64,000 nucleotides of DNA from positions 60,433-124,432 of the forward strand of contig NZ_JACHJI010000017.1 in the NCBI RefSeq assembly GCF_014203535.1, written 5' to 3'. Under the pieces are notes generated by a model that worked only from the letters and a program-made list of their open reading frames with translations, had not been told where the DNA came from and ran no database searches. Both the position numbers and the translations under genes were made by a program. Positions 53,104-61,065 of this stretch are shown piece after piece. Origin of the DNA: Streptomyces griseomycini. GTDB taxonomy: Bacteria; Actinomycetota; Actinomycetes; Streptomycetales; Streptomycetaceae. The first letter of the stretch is position 1. The number at the start of each line of letters is the position of its first letter.

Positions 53104-53960
53104 GCGGCCTTCACCAGCCCTGCGTTGGCGGCGATCGCGCGGAAGAAGTCCGCGGTGTCCGTGCGGGGCCGGAACTGGCAGACGGGCAGGCCCTGGTTGC
53201 GGGCCTCCTTGATGTCGGCCGACCGGACGGGCACCTCGCCCAGGCACCGTACGGTGGGGTGGCTCTTGAGTAGCTTGTAGACGGCGGCGTCGAAGTTCCC
53301 CATGGGCTTGGTGACGCGGCCGATGACCAGGCCGAGGACCTGGAAGTCGTCGCGCTCGGCGCGCGCCATGGCCCGCTTGTGCTGGGCGAGCTGCCGCTTG
53401 AGGCCTTCCATGGACCACTGGTCGACGTCGGTGAGGATGATCGCCGCGTCCGAGCCGACCAGTTGCGAGTCGGTGTCCAGCTCGAGGGCGGGCCGCTGGT
53501 CGACGAGGATGTCGTCGAACAGGCCGCGCAGCTTGTCGAGCATCAGGCGGTACAGCGTCAGGCCGGTCCCGGTGTCGCGCAGGGCGACGGACAGGCCGGC
53601 CATGTCCAGGCTCGCCGGGAGGACGTGGATGCCGGGCACCTTCGTCTCGCGGATGAGCGGCTGGGGGTCGAGGGCGTCGAGTACGGCCTTCGCCTGGGTC
53701 AGGTCGTTGGGGCCGGGGACGGGGACCTTGAAGCCGGTGGTGGCGTTGCACTGGGGGTCACCGTCGACGACGAGGACGCGGCGGCCGTGCTCGGCGAGCG
53801 CGCCGGCGAGGTTGATGGTCGACGTCGTCTTGCCGACGCCGCCCTTCTGGTTGCACATGGCGATGATCCGCGCGCGTCGGTCGCGGTCGCCTTCCTTGCT
53901 GATCGGTGGCGTGCTGAGCGCCTGGGCGCCGATGACGGGCCCGGTGGTGGTTTCTGCCAT
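53100..53960 (-). CDS. parA: ParA-family partition ATPase
   Basis: A 286-residue Walker-type ATPase that positions plasmid copies on the nucleoid. Deviant Walker A KGGVGKTT (about residues 39-46) with the signature Lys, switch I VDGDPQCNATTG, Walker B ILVDQRPAL (where D-x-P-P is usual), and the C-terminal DNA-facing helices. About 35 extra N-terminal residues precede the ATPase core. First gene of the partition operon; a terminator hairpin and a perfect palindrome lie upstream (54037-54087). Confidence 0.88.
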   Translation of the reverse strand: MAETTTGPVIGAQALSTPPISKEGDRDRRARIIAMCNQKGGVGKTTSTINLAGALAEHGRRVLVVDGDPQCNATTGFKVPVPGPNDLTQAKAVLDALDPQPLIRETKVPGIHVLPASLDMAGLSVALRDTGTGLTLYRLMLDKLRGLFDDILVDQRPALELDTDSQLVGSDAAIILTDVDQWSMEGLKRQLAQHKRAMARAERDDFQVLGLVIGRVTKPMGNFDAAVYKLLKSHPTVRCLGEVPVRSADIKEARNQGLPVCQFRPRTDTADFFRAIAANAGLVKAA

Positions 53961-54036
53961 GGGAGGGACGATAGTCAGACCGTCGCCCCGTTTCGGGCAG
54001 CGAGTCCGTATCCGTGCTGGATCCGGTACGTGGTAA

Positions 54037-54063
54037 GGCCCCGTACGTCACTCGTACGGGGCC
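54037..54063 (-). terminator. Terminator upstream of parA
   Basis: 11-bp perfect stem GGCCCCGTACG (54037-54047) with 54053-54063, 5-nt loop; ends the monooxygenase transcript. Confidence 0.7.
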
Positions 54064-54071
54064 CGGGGTGG

Positions 54072-54087
54072 TTGCCCAATTGGGCAA
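54072..54087. promoter_or_regulatory. Perfect 16-bp palindrome, operator/centromere candidate
   Basis: TTGCCCAATTGGGCAA, self-complementary throughout, 112 bp upstream of the parA start and 12 bp beyond the monooxygenase stop. Only one copy seen. Confidence 0.5.
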
Positions 54088-54099
54088 GAACGATCTTGG

Positions 54100-55500
54100 T
54101 CAGGTGTAGTCGACGGCTGCGCGTTCCTCGGCGGTCAGCGGCGGCTGGGTGAGCTGCGGTTTCAGGGGGCCCACGGCGGCCGCAATGAGGGTGCCGGGGT
54201 GGGCGAGGACCTGGGGGCCGGCCTGGAGGGTCATGACGTCGGTGAGGGCCCGCGCGACGCGGCCGGAGCCGGTGGCGGTGTAGGTGAGGCGGTCAACGAA
54301 CCGGGCGGCTGCCCGCTCGGCGAGGGTGGGGCCGGTGGCGGTGGCGCCCTCGTAGAAGACATCCGTGCCGGTGGCGAACACCCAAGCGATACTGGTGTGC
54401 CGGGCGACGGCTTTCTGGACCCGTGCGGCCAGGCCAGGGGAGTTCCAGCCGTGACGGCTGATCGTTTCGCCTAGGGTGACGGCGCTCTGCGCCGCGACGG
54501 ACATGCCGTGTCCATAGGTCGGGTTGTACGCGGCGACCGCGTCCCCGAGCACCAGGAGGTTCTCGGGCATGGTGGTCTTCTCGTAGAAGCGGCGCCGGTT
54601 GGCGGTCATGTGCGTGACCTGCACGGAGGTGAGCGGCTTGGCCTTGTCGAGCAGCTCCCCGACGATGGGGTGGCGCAGTCCGAGAGCGAAGCGCTGGAAG
54701 TCCTCGGGGTCGGCTGTGGGCTGGCCGCCGCGGGTGCCGGCGAGGGTGACGAGCCAGCGGCCGCCCTCGATGGGCAGGATGACCCCGGTCTGGCCGGGCA
54801 CGCCGGCGCGGGGGTCGGGCTGCACGTTGATGATGGGCCAGGAGGCGGGCAGGCCGGGCGGGGCCTGGTAGATGCGGCTGGCGTAGACGAGGCCGGAGTC
54901 GACCTCGCGGGTCTCCGGCTGCGGTGCGCCGAGCTCGCCGAGCCAGTGCGGGGTGCGTGAGCCCTTGCCGCTGGCGTCGACGACCAGGTCGGCGAGGAGG
55001 GTGTCCTCCTCCCCGGTGTCCCGGCGGATGGTGACGCCAGTGACCGCCGTGGCGCTGCCGGTCAGGCCGAGGACGGTGGTGCGTTCCATGACGGTGACGC
55101 GGCCGCCGGCGTGCTTGAGGAGTTGGCCGCGGATCACCCAGTCGAGGAGGTCACGGCTGCAGGCGATGGAGTAGTGGCTCTCTGGCCAGCGCCGGTACCA
55201 GCCCTTCGGGCTGTAGGCGACCATGCCGGTGGTCAGCGGTACGCGGTGGGCGCCCGCGGCGTCGAGTTCCTTGGCCGTGCCGGGCAGCAGGGCCTCAATG
55301 GCGTCGGCGCCTCCGGACCACAGCATGTGCGTGTGGTGGGCCTGGGGCAGGCCGGTGCGCGGCTCCGGCTTCTCGGGGAGGGCGTCGCGTTCGATGACGA
55401 TGACCTCGGTCACGTCTGACAGTGCGCGGGCGGCGAGCATGCCGGTGAGGCTGCCGCCGATGACGATGGCGCGCCGATGCTGCGGGGAGGCGGTGCTCAT
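54100..55500 (-). CDS. FAD-dependent monooxygenase / oxidoreductase
   Basis: A 466-residue flavoprotein. Rossmann FAD motif VIGGSLTGMLAARAL (about residues 12-26), Glu/Arg at VIVIERD, and the second FAD motif LVLGDAVAAYNPTYGHGMSVA (about 322-342, the GD motif of class A flavin monooxygenases). The substrate is unknown; a hydrophobic small molecule is usual. The ATG overlaps the stop of the 7-TM gene (4 nt), so it is the last gene of a four-gene cassette headed by an XRE regulator. Confidence 0.82.
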   Translation of the reverse strand: MSTASPQHRRAIVIGGSLTGMLAARALSDVTEVIVIERDALPEKPEPRTGLPQAHHTHMLWSGGADAIEALLPGTAKELDAAGAHRVPLTTGMVAYSPKGWYRRWPESHYSIACSRDLLDWVIRGQLLKHAGGRVTVMERTTVLGLTGSATAVTGVTIRRDTGEEDTLLADLVVDASGKGSRTPHWLGELGAPQPETREVDSGLVYASRIYQAPPGLPASWPIINVQPDPRAGVPGQTGVILPIEGGRWLVTLAGTRGGQPTADPEDFQRFALGLRHPIVGELLDKAKPLTSVQVTHMTANRRRFYEKTTMPENLLVLGDAVAAYNPTYGHGMSVAAQSAVTLGETISRHGWNSPGLAARVQKAVARHTSIAWVFATGTDVFYEGATATGPTLAERAAARFVDRLTYTATGSGRVARALTDVMTLQAGPQVLAHPGTLIAAAVGPLKPQLTQPPLTAEERAAVDYT

Positions 55501-56684
55501 GAGGTCACGCTTCTTTCTGGGCTGGCCGCGGCCCAGCGGACTGCATGATCCTTGGGGAGCCTGCGGATGGCGCGGGAGATGGAGACGAGGTCGCTGATGC
55601 TGTCGATGGGCGGCCGGGCGGACTGTTCGCGCATCCTGTCGTCGCCGGCCTGCAGGCGGGCGACGGCGGCCGTGACGGTGGCGGCACCGGCCAGGGCCTT
55701 GGCCTTGGCGGGCTTCGCGCCGCCTTCGCGGTAGGCCTGTTCGGCCTGGTCGTACTGGGCGGCGTCCATGTACGGCTGGAGCAGCCGCATGGCGTCGCGT
55801 ACGAATGTGCGGCGCTGGGTCAGGCGCAGCTCGAGCGGGGCGAAGCGGCCAAGGGCGACCGGCGCGGAGGCCGCGGGTACCGGCTGCAGGAGGCGGGCCA
55901 GGGGTGCGAGGGCTCGGTACTCGCGGCGGGCGGCCGTTCGCTGGACCATGCGTTCACCGGCGTGGGGGACGATGAAGCCGAGTGCGACCAGGATCCCGGC
56001 GATGCCTGCGATGGGCGGGGCGAGGTCGGTGCTGAGCCAGTCGAAATCGGTGCGGCCGGTCCACCGTGCGATGACGGCCGCGAGTTTGGTTATGTCGTAG
56101 GCGAGGTTCATCACATAGCCGACGCTGAGCAGGACAACGCCGGCGTGCAGCCAGCCGGTTCCGCGGACACGGCTTTCCCAGGTCCACAGCAGAGCGGACG
56201 TGACCAGGACGGCCCCGGTGTGCCCCAGCAGGTAGAGCACGATCATTTCCCGCATCCACGGGGTGGTGGCGTAGTAGGTGTCCAGGTCCCGCAGCCGTTC
56301 GACGCTGTGGTCGCTGAGGGCGAAGCAGGTCCAGAGCGCGGCGATGAGGGTGGCGTAGCTGCCGTACACCCACCAGGTGGTGCGGCGCAGGCTCTCGGGG
56401 GTGCCGCCGCGCCACTTGACGATCAGCAGCAGGCAGGAGGCGCTGAAGCCGGTCAGCAGGCTGTAGACCCAGGGCGCGGCGAAGTTGGTGATGCCGGTGT
56501 AACGGTTCACCGCGGCGATGGTGGAGGGGGCGGCGAAGAAGAACACCCCGCATGCGGCGAACAGCAGGCCCGCGGCCTGGCGCGCGAGGGGGTTGCGGCC
56601 TCCTCGCAGCACAGACGGCAGCTTGTAGCACAGGCCGATGCCCAGAGCGACGGCGATCGTCCAGAACCAGGTACTCATGCTCAC
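55497..56684 (-). CDS. MAB_1171c-type seven-helix membrane protein
   Basis: A 395-residue protein with about seven membrane helices in the first 250 residues (for example WFWTIAVALGIGLCY, LLFAACGVFFFAAP, WVYSLLTGFSASCLLLIV, IVLYLLGHTGAVLVTSALLW, PPIAGIAGILVALGFIVP) and a soluble C-terminal helical domain ending in a basic tail. The organisation matches the actinobacterial MAB_1171c family of putative transporters. In Streptomyces these sit with XRE and HExxH peptidase genes, as here. Overlaps the monooxygenase start. Confidence 0.7.
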   Translation of the reverse strand: MSMSTWFWTIAVALGIGLCYKLPSVLRGGRNPLARQAAGLLFAACGVFFFAAPSTIAAVNRYTGITNFAAPWVYSLLTGFSASCLLLIVKWRGGTPESLRRTTWWVYGSYATLIAALWTCFALSDHSVERLRDLDTYYATTPWMREMIVLYLLGHTGAVLVTSALLWTWESRVRGTGWLHAGVVLLSVGYVMNLAYDITKLAAVIARWTGRTDFDWLSTDLAPPIAGIAGILVALGFIVPHAGERMVQRTAARREYRALAPLARLLQPVPAASAPVALGRFAPLELRLTQRRTFVRDAMRLLQPYMDAAQYDQAEQAYREGGAKPAKAKALAGAATVTAAVARLQAGDDRMREQSARPPIDSISDLVSISRAIRRLPKDHAVRWAAASPERSVTS

Positions 56685-56688
56685 GACG

Positions 56689-57267
56689 TCAGACCTGCGA
56701 TCCGCGGTAGCCGAGCGCGTTGCCGATACGGCGGGCGACGTCGTCGAGTTGGGTAGTGCCGGGGGTGGCGAGCCAGGCGTTCATGCGGCTGCCCATGAGG
56801 AGACCGAATCCTTCGGCCGCGACCTCGTCCTCCTGGTGGGAGTGGGAGCGGGCGGCGACACGGCGGGCCAGTTCGGGCCAGTCGACGCTCTCGCTCAGTG
56901 CCGCGCGGGCCGCGACGGCAGCGCCGCCGAGGTCGTGGCCGCAGTGCCCGGCGTGCATGTGCCACAGCTCATGTCCGAGGACGACGAGCTGGTGATCGGG
57001 GGTGAGGTTCTCCTCGACCACGATGACGTCCTGGTCCTCGAGGTCCAGCCACAATCCGGTGGTGCTGTTCGCCATGGCCTCGGGGAAGGGGCGGATGGAC
57101 AGGGTGACCGGGCGGCCGCCGCGCCGGTCGCTCATGGCCTGGCACAAAGCCTGGAAGACGATCCGGGGTTCGGCCGGGACGTTGACCGTCGCGGTGACAG
57201 CGGCGCCGAGGTCAGCCATCAGTTTGCGCTGCTCCTTAGCGACCGAGCGCGGCATGGGCCACTTCAT
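56689..57267 (-). CDS. ImmA/IrrE-like HExxH peptidase
   Basis: A 192-residue protein with zinc-peptidase motif LVVLGHELWHMHAGH (HELWH, about residues 94-108), preceded by a beta strand LWLDLEDQDVIVVEE. ImmA/IrrE peptidases cut a repressor to switch on genes, and the gene here overlaps the end of the XRE gene (ATGA), so that XRE protein is the probable substrate or partner. ATG 57267 chosen for that overlap. Confidence 0.75.
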   Translation of the reverse strand: MKWPMPRSVAKEQRKLMADLGAAVTATVNVPAEPRIVFQALCQAMSDRRGGRPVTLSIRPFPEAMANSTTGLWLDLEDQDVIVVEENLTPDHQLVVLGHELWHMHAGHCGHDLGGAAVAARAALSESVDWPELARRVAARSHSHQEDEVAAEGFGLLMGSRMNAWLATPGTTQLDDVARRIGNALGYRGSQV

Positions 57268-57890
57268 CGGCCTCCCTCCGAGTTCTGCAAGCGGTCGAGC
57301 TTGGTGTTGACCGATCTCAGCTCCTCGGCCATGGAGGCGACCATCTGGGCGAGCGCCACCCAGTTCTGCTTTTCCATCATCGGGCTCCTGCCCGAGATGC
57401 TGCGCACGCCAAGGTCGGCGAGGGTCTTCTCCGGGTCGGCCTGTACTTCCAGGTCGAACACGACCGGCTGCAGTTCTCTGTTGAGGGCGTCGGCCGGCGA
57501 GTCGGTGAGGAAGCCGGGGGCAACGCCGTAGTACTTGCACAGGGCGTGACCGACCACGAGGTTCGGCTTGGCGTCCCCCGCGACCAGTCTTCTTACCCAC
57601 ACGGTGGTTTGACCGATCGCGGCGGCGATGTCGCGCACGTCCTTCGGCTGGCCGTCGTCACCGGTGTGTGTCTCGTAGAGGAAACGCACCCGCCGGCGCA
57701 CCATGGCGTCCGGGTCTTCCGTCGGCGGCTCGCCGCCGTCCAGCAGGGTGCGAACGTCCGTCTCGGTTACGCCCGTTGCCTGTGACAGGCGCGCAGTGTT
57801 CAGGACCTCGTCGAGGGGCTTCCCGCACATACTGCACAGCTTCCCAATGCGGGCCAAAGTCTCCGTAAGGGGAGGGTAAGGGTCATTCAC
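57264..57890 (-). CDS. XRE-type regulator
   Basis: A 208-residue protein. An HTH-like core lies at about residues 65-130 (VRDIAAAIGQTTVWVRRLVAGDAKPNLVVGHALCKYYGVAPGFL), preceded by CSMCG and followed by a linker and helical C-terminus (ALAQMVASMAEELRSVNTKLDRLQ, coiled coil). First gene of the cassette XRE - peptidase - 7-TM - monooxygenase. A 327-bp divergent region upstream holds the promoter for the plus-strand gene at 58218. Confidence 0.75.
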   Translation of the reverse strand: MNDPYPPLTETLARIGKLCSMCGKPLDEVLNTARLSQATGVTETDVRTLLDGGEPPTEDPDAMVRRRVRFLYETHTGDDGQPKDVRDIAAAIGQTTVWVRRLVAGDAKPNLVVGHALCKYYGVAPGFLTDSPADALNRELQPVVFDLEVQADPEKTLADLGVRSISGRSPMMEKQNWVALAQMVASMAEELRSVNTKLDRLQNSEGGR

Positions 57891-57976
57891 GAGCGCTTCT
57901 TCCTTGCGGTGTCAGGGAGTCCGAAAGGCGTACGAGGGACAAAGCTATGCCCTCAAGCCAGCACAGGGGAACGAAT

Positions 57977-58028
57977 GTTGCCCAACCGAGAACGTTCGTT
58001 GACAGGTGCGAGTGCGGCATTGCAAGAT
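57977..58028 (+). promoter_or_regulatory. Promoter with TTGACA and GAACG repeats
   Basis: TTGACA (57999-58004) and CAAGAT (58023-58028) are 18 bp apart. A GAACGTTC palindrome (57990-57997) and further GAACG/AACG half-sites overlap the upstream side. In the gene-free stretch 57891-58217 I see nothing else beyond two GAGTGCGG repeats (58010, 58032). Confidence 0.5.
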
Positions 58029-58217
58029 CCGAGTGCGGAAGCGGATCATCCGGCCACTCCGCGTGATCGACTGCGGGAGTTTGTGCTGCCCGCAACACAA
58101 ACCCTCACAGAGAGCTATGCCATGCCTACATCAGCAGGTTTGTTTCCGGCCGCAGGCCGGGCATCCCAGCATTCGAACTAACATTCGCATGTCGCGGCTC
58201 ATGGGACGGAGTCAACC

Positions 58218-58679
58218 GTGACCATCTCTGACGCAACACCCCACAACCCGGCGGCGGGCTCCCTCGAGGAGATGCTCGCCGGCGCTCTGGGCACGGTGAG
58301 CTCTGTGCACTTCACCATCGGCCCCGAGGCCTCCCCCACGGAGGCAGTCGACAGCATCAGCGCGAGTGCCGCGCTGGTCCTCCCCCGCCTTCTGCACGGG
58401 GCCCCCGAGGCTGCGGAGAAGCACGCCATGGTGCAGGACGTCCTCACCGAGCTCGTCGACATCACCGCCCGGCACAAGGCCAGCCTTGATCTGGTCGTCC
58501 ACATCACCTACGACGGCGAGCACATCCTCGTGTCGGCGGGTGACATGGACCGCCCGCTGCCCGCTCCCGAGGAAGAACCGGGCCTGTACCTGGTGAACCG
58601 CATCGCCACCGAGATCAGCCAACACGCCGGCGACAACGGCGGCCGCATCACCTGGGCCGCGATCGACGTCCGAAGATGA
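58218..58679 (+). CDS. Possible degenerate HATPase-type regulator
   Basis: A 153-residue protein. Its last 40 residues (EEPGLYLVNRIATEISQHAGDNGGRITWAAIDV) resemble the C-terminal G-box/strand region of RsbW-type kinases (GxGLxLV...GG..vWa), but the N-box is missing and the first half is unlike the family. GTG with GGAG upstream. Divergent from the XRE cassette and near a promoter with TTGACA. May be a non-catalytic partner for sigma-factor control. Confidence 0.45.
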   Translation: MTISDATPHNPAAGSLEEMLAGALGTVSSVHFTIGPEASPTEAVDSISASAALVLPRLLHGAPEAAEKHAMVQDVLTELVDITARHKASLDLVVHITYDGEHILVSAGDMDRPLPAPEEEPGLYLVNRIATEISQHAGDNGGRITWAAIDVRR

Positions 58680-58720
58680 AGGCTCCCGGGCCCGACCTGG
58701 CGGAGGCCCGGGGCATGCAG

Positions 58721-58754
58721 AAGGGGCGCCAACCTGGCCCGGTCAGCGCCCCTT
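58721..58754 (+). terminator. Rho-independent terminator
   Basis: AAGGGGCGC (58721-58729) pairs with 58746-58754, ending TTT. Confidence 0.75.
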
Positions 58755-58876
58755 TGACCTCCCCGCCCGACCTAGCCCGGGGGGCGGAGGACTGCTCGAC
58801 ACCGAGCATACAGGCCACTAAAACCCGTTACCGGGGGTACACGTCCCCTTACTCGCTTCTGGCGGAGAAGGTGATC

Positions 58877-59017
58877 ATGCCCTGTTGGAACCTCAGCCAC
58901 AGAAAGCACGCCACGGCGATACGGGCAGCCGAACGGGCTGGTGCGCGTATGTTTCGGGTGACCCCCACCGGACAGTTACCACGCTTCCCCTTGCTGCCTG
59001 CCCTGGCCCGAGACTAG
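58877..59017 (+). CDS. Possible 46-residue protein
   Basis: Short frame with ATG after GGCGGAGAAGGTGATC, basic and Pro-rich (NLSHRKHATAIRAAERAGARMFR). It is the only candidate gene in the 58680-59345 gap; the rest of that gap is the terminator and the iteron region. Weak evidence. Confidence 0.3.
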   Translation: MPCWNLSHRKHATAIRAAERAGARMFRVTPTGQLPRFPLLPALARD

Positions 59018-59173
59018 GCGCGCCTGGCACGGCTTCGGCAGCGCCCGCCCCGAGGACCGCAGCGCTTGCGCGAGGACCACAGGGCATCCCCTGATGACGC
59101 GGTAGCCACCCCCCACGCTGAACCCCCGTGTCTGTCAGATAGGAGCAGGTCTCTGACCTGCGGAAACGTCGGC

Positions 59174-59288
59174 GATCTATTCCGCCTGGGCGAATACATC
59201 TCCGCCTCGAGGGGCCAGATGTATTCCGCCTAGCGGTATAGATCGACCCGGTCAACCTCATCTCGGCGACACACGAATACATCTCTGC
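59174..59288. repeat. Iteron cluster upstream of replication-type genes
   Basis: Five related 13-15-bp elements in both orientations: GATCTATTCCGCC (59174), GAATACATCTCCGCC (59192), AGATGTATTCCGCC (59217), GCGGTATAGATCG (59233, inverted) and GAATACATCTCTGC (59275). The region is AT-rich for this replicon and ends 58 bp before the wHTH gene at 59346. Typical of a replication origin or Rep autoregulatory site. Confidence 0.65.
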
Positions 59289-59345
59289 AAAAGTTGCGCG
59301 GGGTGGTAAGTTTTGCGTGTCAGACCAACCGAAGGAGCAGGTCAA

Positions 59346-59891
59346 GTGCCCACACCTGCAAGGCGCCCAGCCCCGCAGCCGGTAGCCCCGCAGCGCCTTG
59401 CCCCCGTTCCGGCGCCGGCGCCCTCCGAGGACCTGCTCCGCAGCATGGTCAAGGCGCTCGACAACGTCGCCGCCAACGGCGGAACGATCAGCGCGGACCC
59501 GCCGAAGCAGAAGTACCAGTTCTACAGCGGCAACCACACCAGCGTGGACCAGGTGATCCAGGCGAGTCTGTGGCGGTTCGGCCTGACGAGCATGGCCCGC
59601 AACCTCCTCGACCACATGGCCACCGAGCACAATGAGGACGGGCAGCTCCAGACCACGCAGAAGGAACTGGCCAACCACTTCGGGTGCTCGCAGCCGAAAG
59701 TCAGCAAGGCACTCGGCGAGCTGTTCACGCACAATTTCGCCTGGAAGGTTCGCAGGGGGGTCCTCCAGGTGAACCCGACCTACACCTACCGGTGGGGCAG
59801 CAGGAAACACCGCTCCCTGATGACGAAACTCGGGGCGGCGACGCTCCGAGAGCACACCATCGTGATCCCCGAGCCAGGGAGGCCGTCATGA
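59346..59891 (+). CDS. RepL-like winged-helix replication initiator candidate
   Basis: A 181-residue protein: Pro-rich N-terminus of about 25 residues, then a helical lead-in and a winged helix LQTTQKELANHFGCSQPKVSKALGELFTHNFAWKVRRGVLQVNPTYTYRWG (about residues 100-150). The order HTH then R-R-G-V-x-x-x-N-P resembles RepL-family plasmid initiators, which bind their own origin. GTG preceded by AAGGAGCAG. Five iterons lie directly upstream. An alternative is a MarR/Crp-like regulator. Overlaps the next gene by 4 nt. Confidence 0.62.
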   Translation: MPTPARRPAPQPVAPQRLAPVPAPAPSEDLLRSMVKALDNVAANGGTISADPPKQKYQFYSGNHTSVDQVIQASLWRFGLTSMARNLLDHMATEHNEDGQLQTTQKELANHFGCSQPKVSKALGELFTHNFAWKVRRGVLQVNPTYTYRWGSRKHRSLMTKLGAATLREHTIVIPEPGRPS

Positions 59892-60355
59892 GCGACGTCG
59901 CGCTTGTCCGCAACCCCGACATGTTCGAGCGCCTGCCAGACGCGGGCCTGGGCAAGACCGCGCGGGACGTCTTCGACATCCTGCAGGCGAGGCAGGAGCC
60001 CGCCGGCCTGGTCCGCATCACCCAGAAGGAGCTCGCCCAGCGCCTGGGCATCACGGTGCCGTCGGTGTCGCGTGCCATAGGGGATCTCAAGGACCGGGGC
60101 CTGGTCCACCCGCGGACCGTGCACGGCAAGGTGCAGATTCACCCGCTGTTCGCCGCGTACGAGTCGGCCGCGCACATGGTGAACCACCTTAAGGACCAGA
60201 GCACGCACCTGTGGCCGCTGAATTTCCCCGGCAAGACTGTGCCGTTGCCGGCCGGGACCGACCCGCGGTCAGGCACTTCGTTCGACCCGGACCCCGATGG
60301 TGGGGAGGATGCGCCCCTGCCCGAGGCGCTGCCCACACTCCGGCTCGCCGGCTGA
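59888..60355 (+). CDS. Second winged-helix (RepL/MarR-like) protein
   Basis: A 155-residue protein with HTH VRITQKELAQRLGITVPSVSRAIGDLKDRGLVHPRTVHGKVQIHPLFAAYESA (about residues 41-92), clearly related in layout to the upstream gene product, with a Pro/Asp-rich tail. ATG overlaps the previous stop (ATGA). The tandem pair may act as a hetero-oligomer at the origin or as initiator plus copy-number regulator. Confidence 0.62.
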   Translation: MSDVALVRNPDMFERLPDAGLGKTARDVFDILQARQEPAGLVRITQKELAQRLGITVPSVSRAIGDLKDRGLVHPRTVHGKVQIHPLFAAYESAAHMVNHLKDQSTHLWPLNFPGKTVPLPAGTDPRSGTSFDPDPDGGEDAPLPEALPTLRLAG

Positions 60356-60372
60356 CTCCTGCCGGGTGGACG

Positions 60373-60882
60373 TCAGCCGGCGCGGCGCAGCCGGCTGGCG
60401 GTGTCGGCGACGACCGAGGCCCAGTCGCGGTCCGGGTACCAGGCGACGGGAAGTCCGTCGGTGCGGTCGACGACCGCGTACGGGGCCGGGCGGCCCTGGT
60501 AGCGCATCCCGTCCTGGGGGCGCTCGTCGACGGTGAACCGGGCCTCGGGCCGGGCGTCGCCCACGAGGCGGGCGAAGTGCTCCGCCAGACGCGCGGTGTC
60601 GACCGCGGCCGGCGGCGTAGGCGAGCGGCGGCCGGCTGGCGGGGGCAGCCGGTCCGGGGTCACGCCGAGGTCCTCCAGGACCTCGGGGAGGGCGCCCAGG
60701 TTCCTGGTGATGATGTACTCGTTCTGTTCGTCGACGGTGCCGATCTCGCACCGCTCGAGCCGGGCGTAGCCCTCGAGGAGTTCCGCGAGCGCCTCCTGGG
60801 CGGTCTCCTCGTCACCCCGTGCACGCGCACCGTAGATCAGCCCGACCAGGGGGCCGTACAGCGTGGCGAAAGAGTTGGGCAC
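60373..60882 (-). CDS. Unknown protein
   Basis: A 169-residue protein: helical N-terminal half (LYGPLVGLIYGARARGDEETAQEALAELLEGYARLERC) and a C-terminal alpha/beta part (RYQGRPAPYAVVDRTDGLPVAWYPDRDWASVVADTASRLRRAG). Converges with the wHTH pair. The GTG at 60882 follows GGAAGGAGCAC, which decides it. Function unknown. Confidence 0.6.
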   Translation of the reverse strand: MPNSFATLYGPLVGLIYGARARGDEETAQEALAELLEGYARLERCEIGTVDEQNEYIITRNLGALPEVLEDLGVTPDRLPPPAGRRSPTPPAAVDTARLAEHFARLVGDARPEARFTVDERPQDGMRYQGRPAPYAVVDRTDGLPVAWYPDRDWASVVADTASRLRRAG

Positions 60883-60946
60883 AGTGTGCTCCTTCCCCTG
60901 GCGAGACGGCTGTATGCCGCACGCTACTGCCCTCCAGGACAGTCCT

Positions 60947-61055
60947 GGATAACGGGCCAGGGCGCCCCCTCCTCCTAGATGCTTTTCGCGCGCGCAGCTC
61001 ACGCGCCTTGCGGCGCGGCTGGTAAGGAGGGAGGGGGCGCCCTGGCCCGTTATCC
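60947..61055. repeat. 109-bp element with perfect 26-bp inverted repeats
   Basis: 60947-60972 is the exact reverse complement of 61030-61055, with a 57-nt spacer containing CGCGCGCG-like DNA. Left of it, CCAGGAC-A-GTCCTGG (60934-60948) is a second palindrome sharing two bases. No target-site duplication is visible. It lies between two minus-strand genes; it could be a terminator/attenuator, but the arms are far longer than the other terminators here. Confidence 0.75.
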
Positions 61056-61065
61056 GAAATCATGA

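Noticed and set aside
58893..59855. 320-codon minus-strand frame across the iteron region
   Set aside because: It lies antisense to the RepL-like gene and through the iterons, and has no ribosome site. Shadow frame.
60947..61055. Insertion sequence or MITE
   Set aside because: No transposase nearby and no target-site duplication flanking the arms; kept only as an unexplained inverted repeat.
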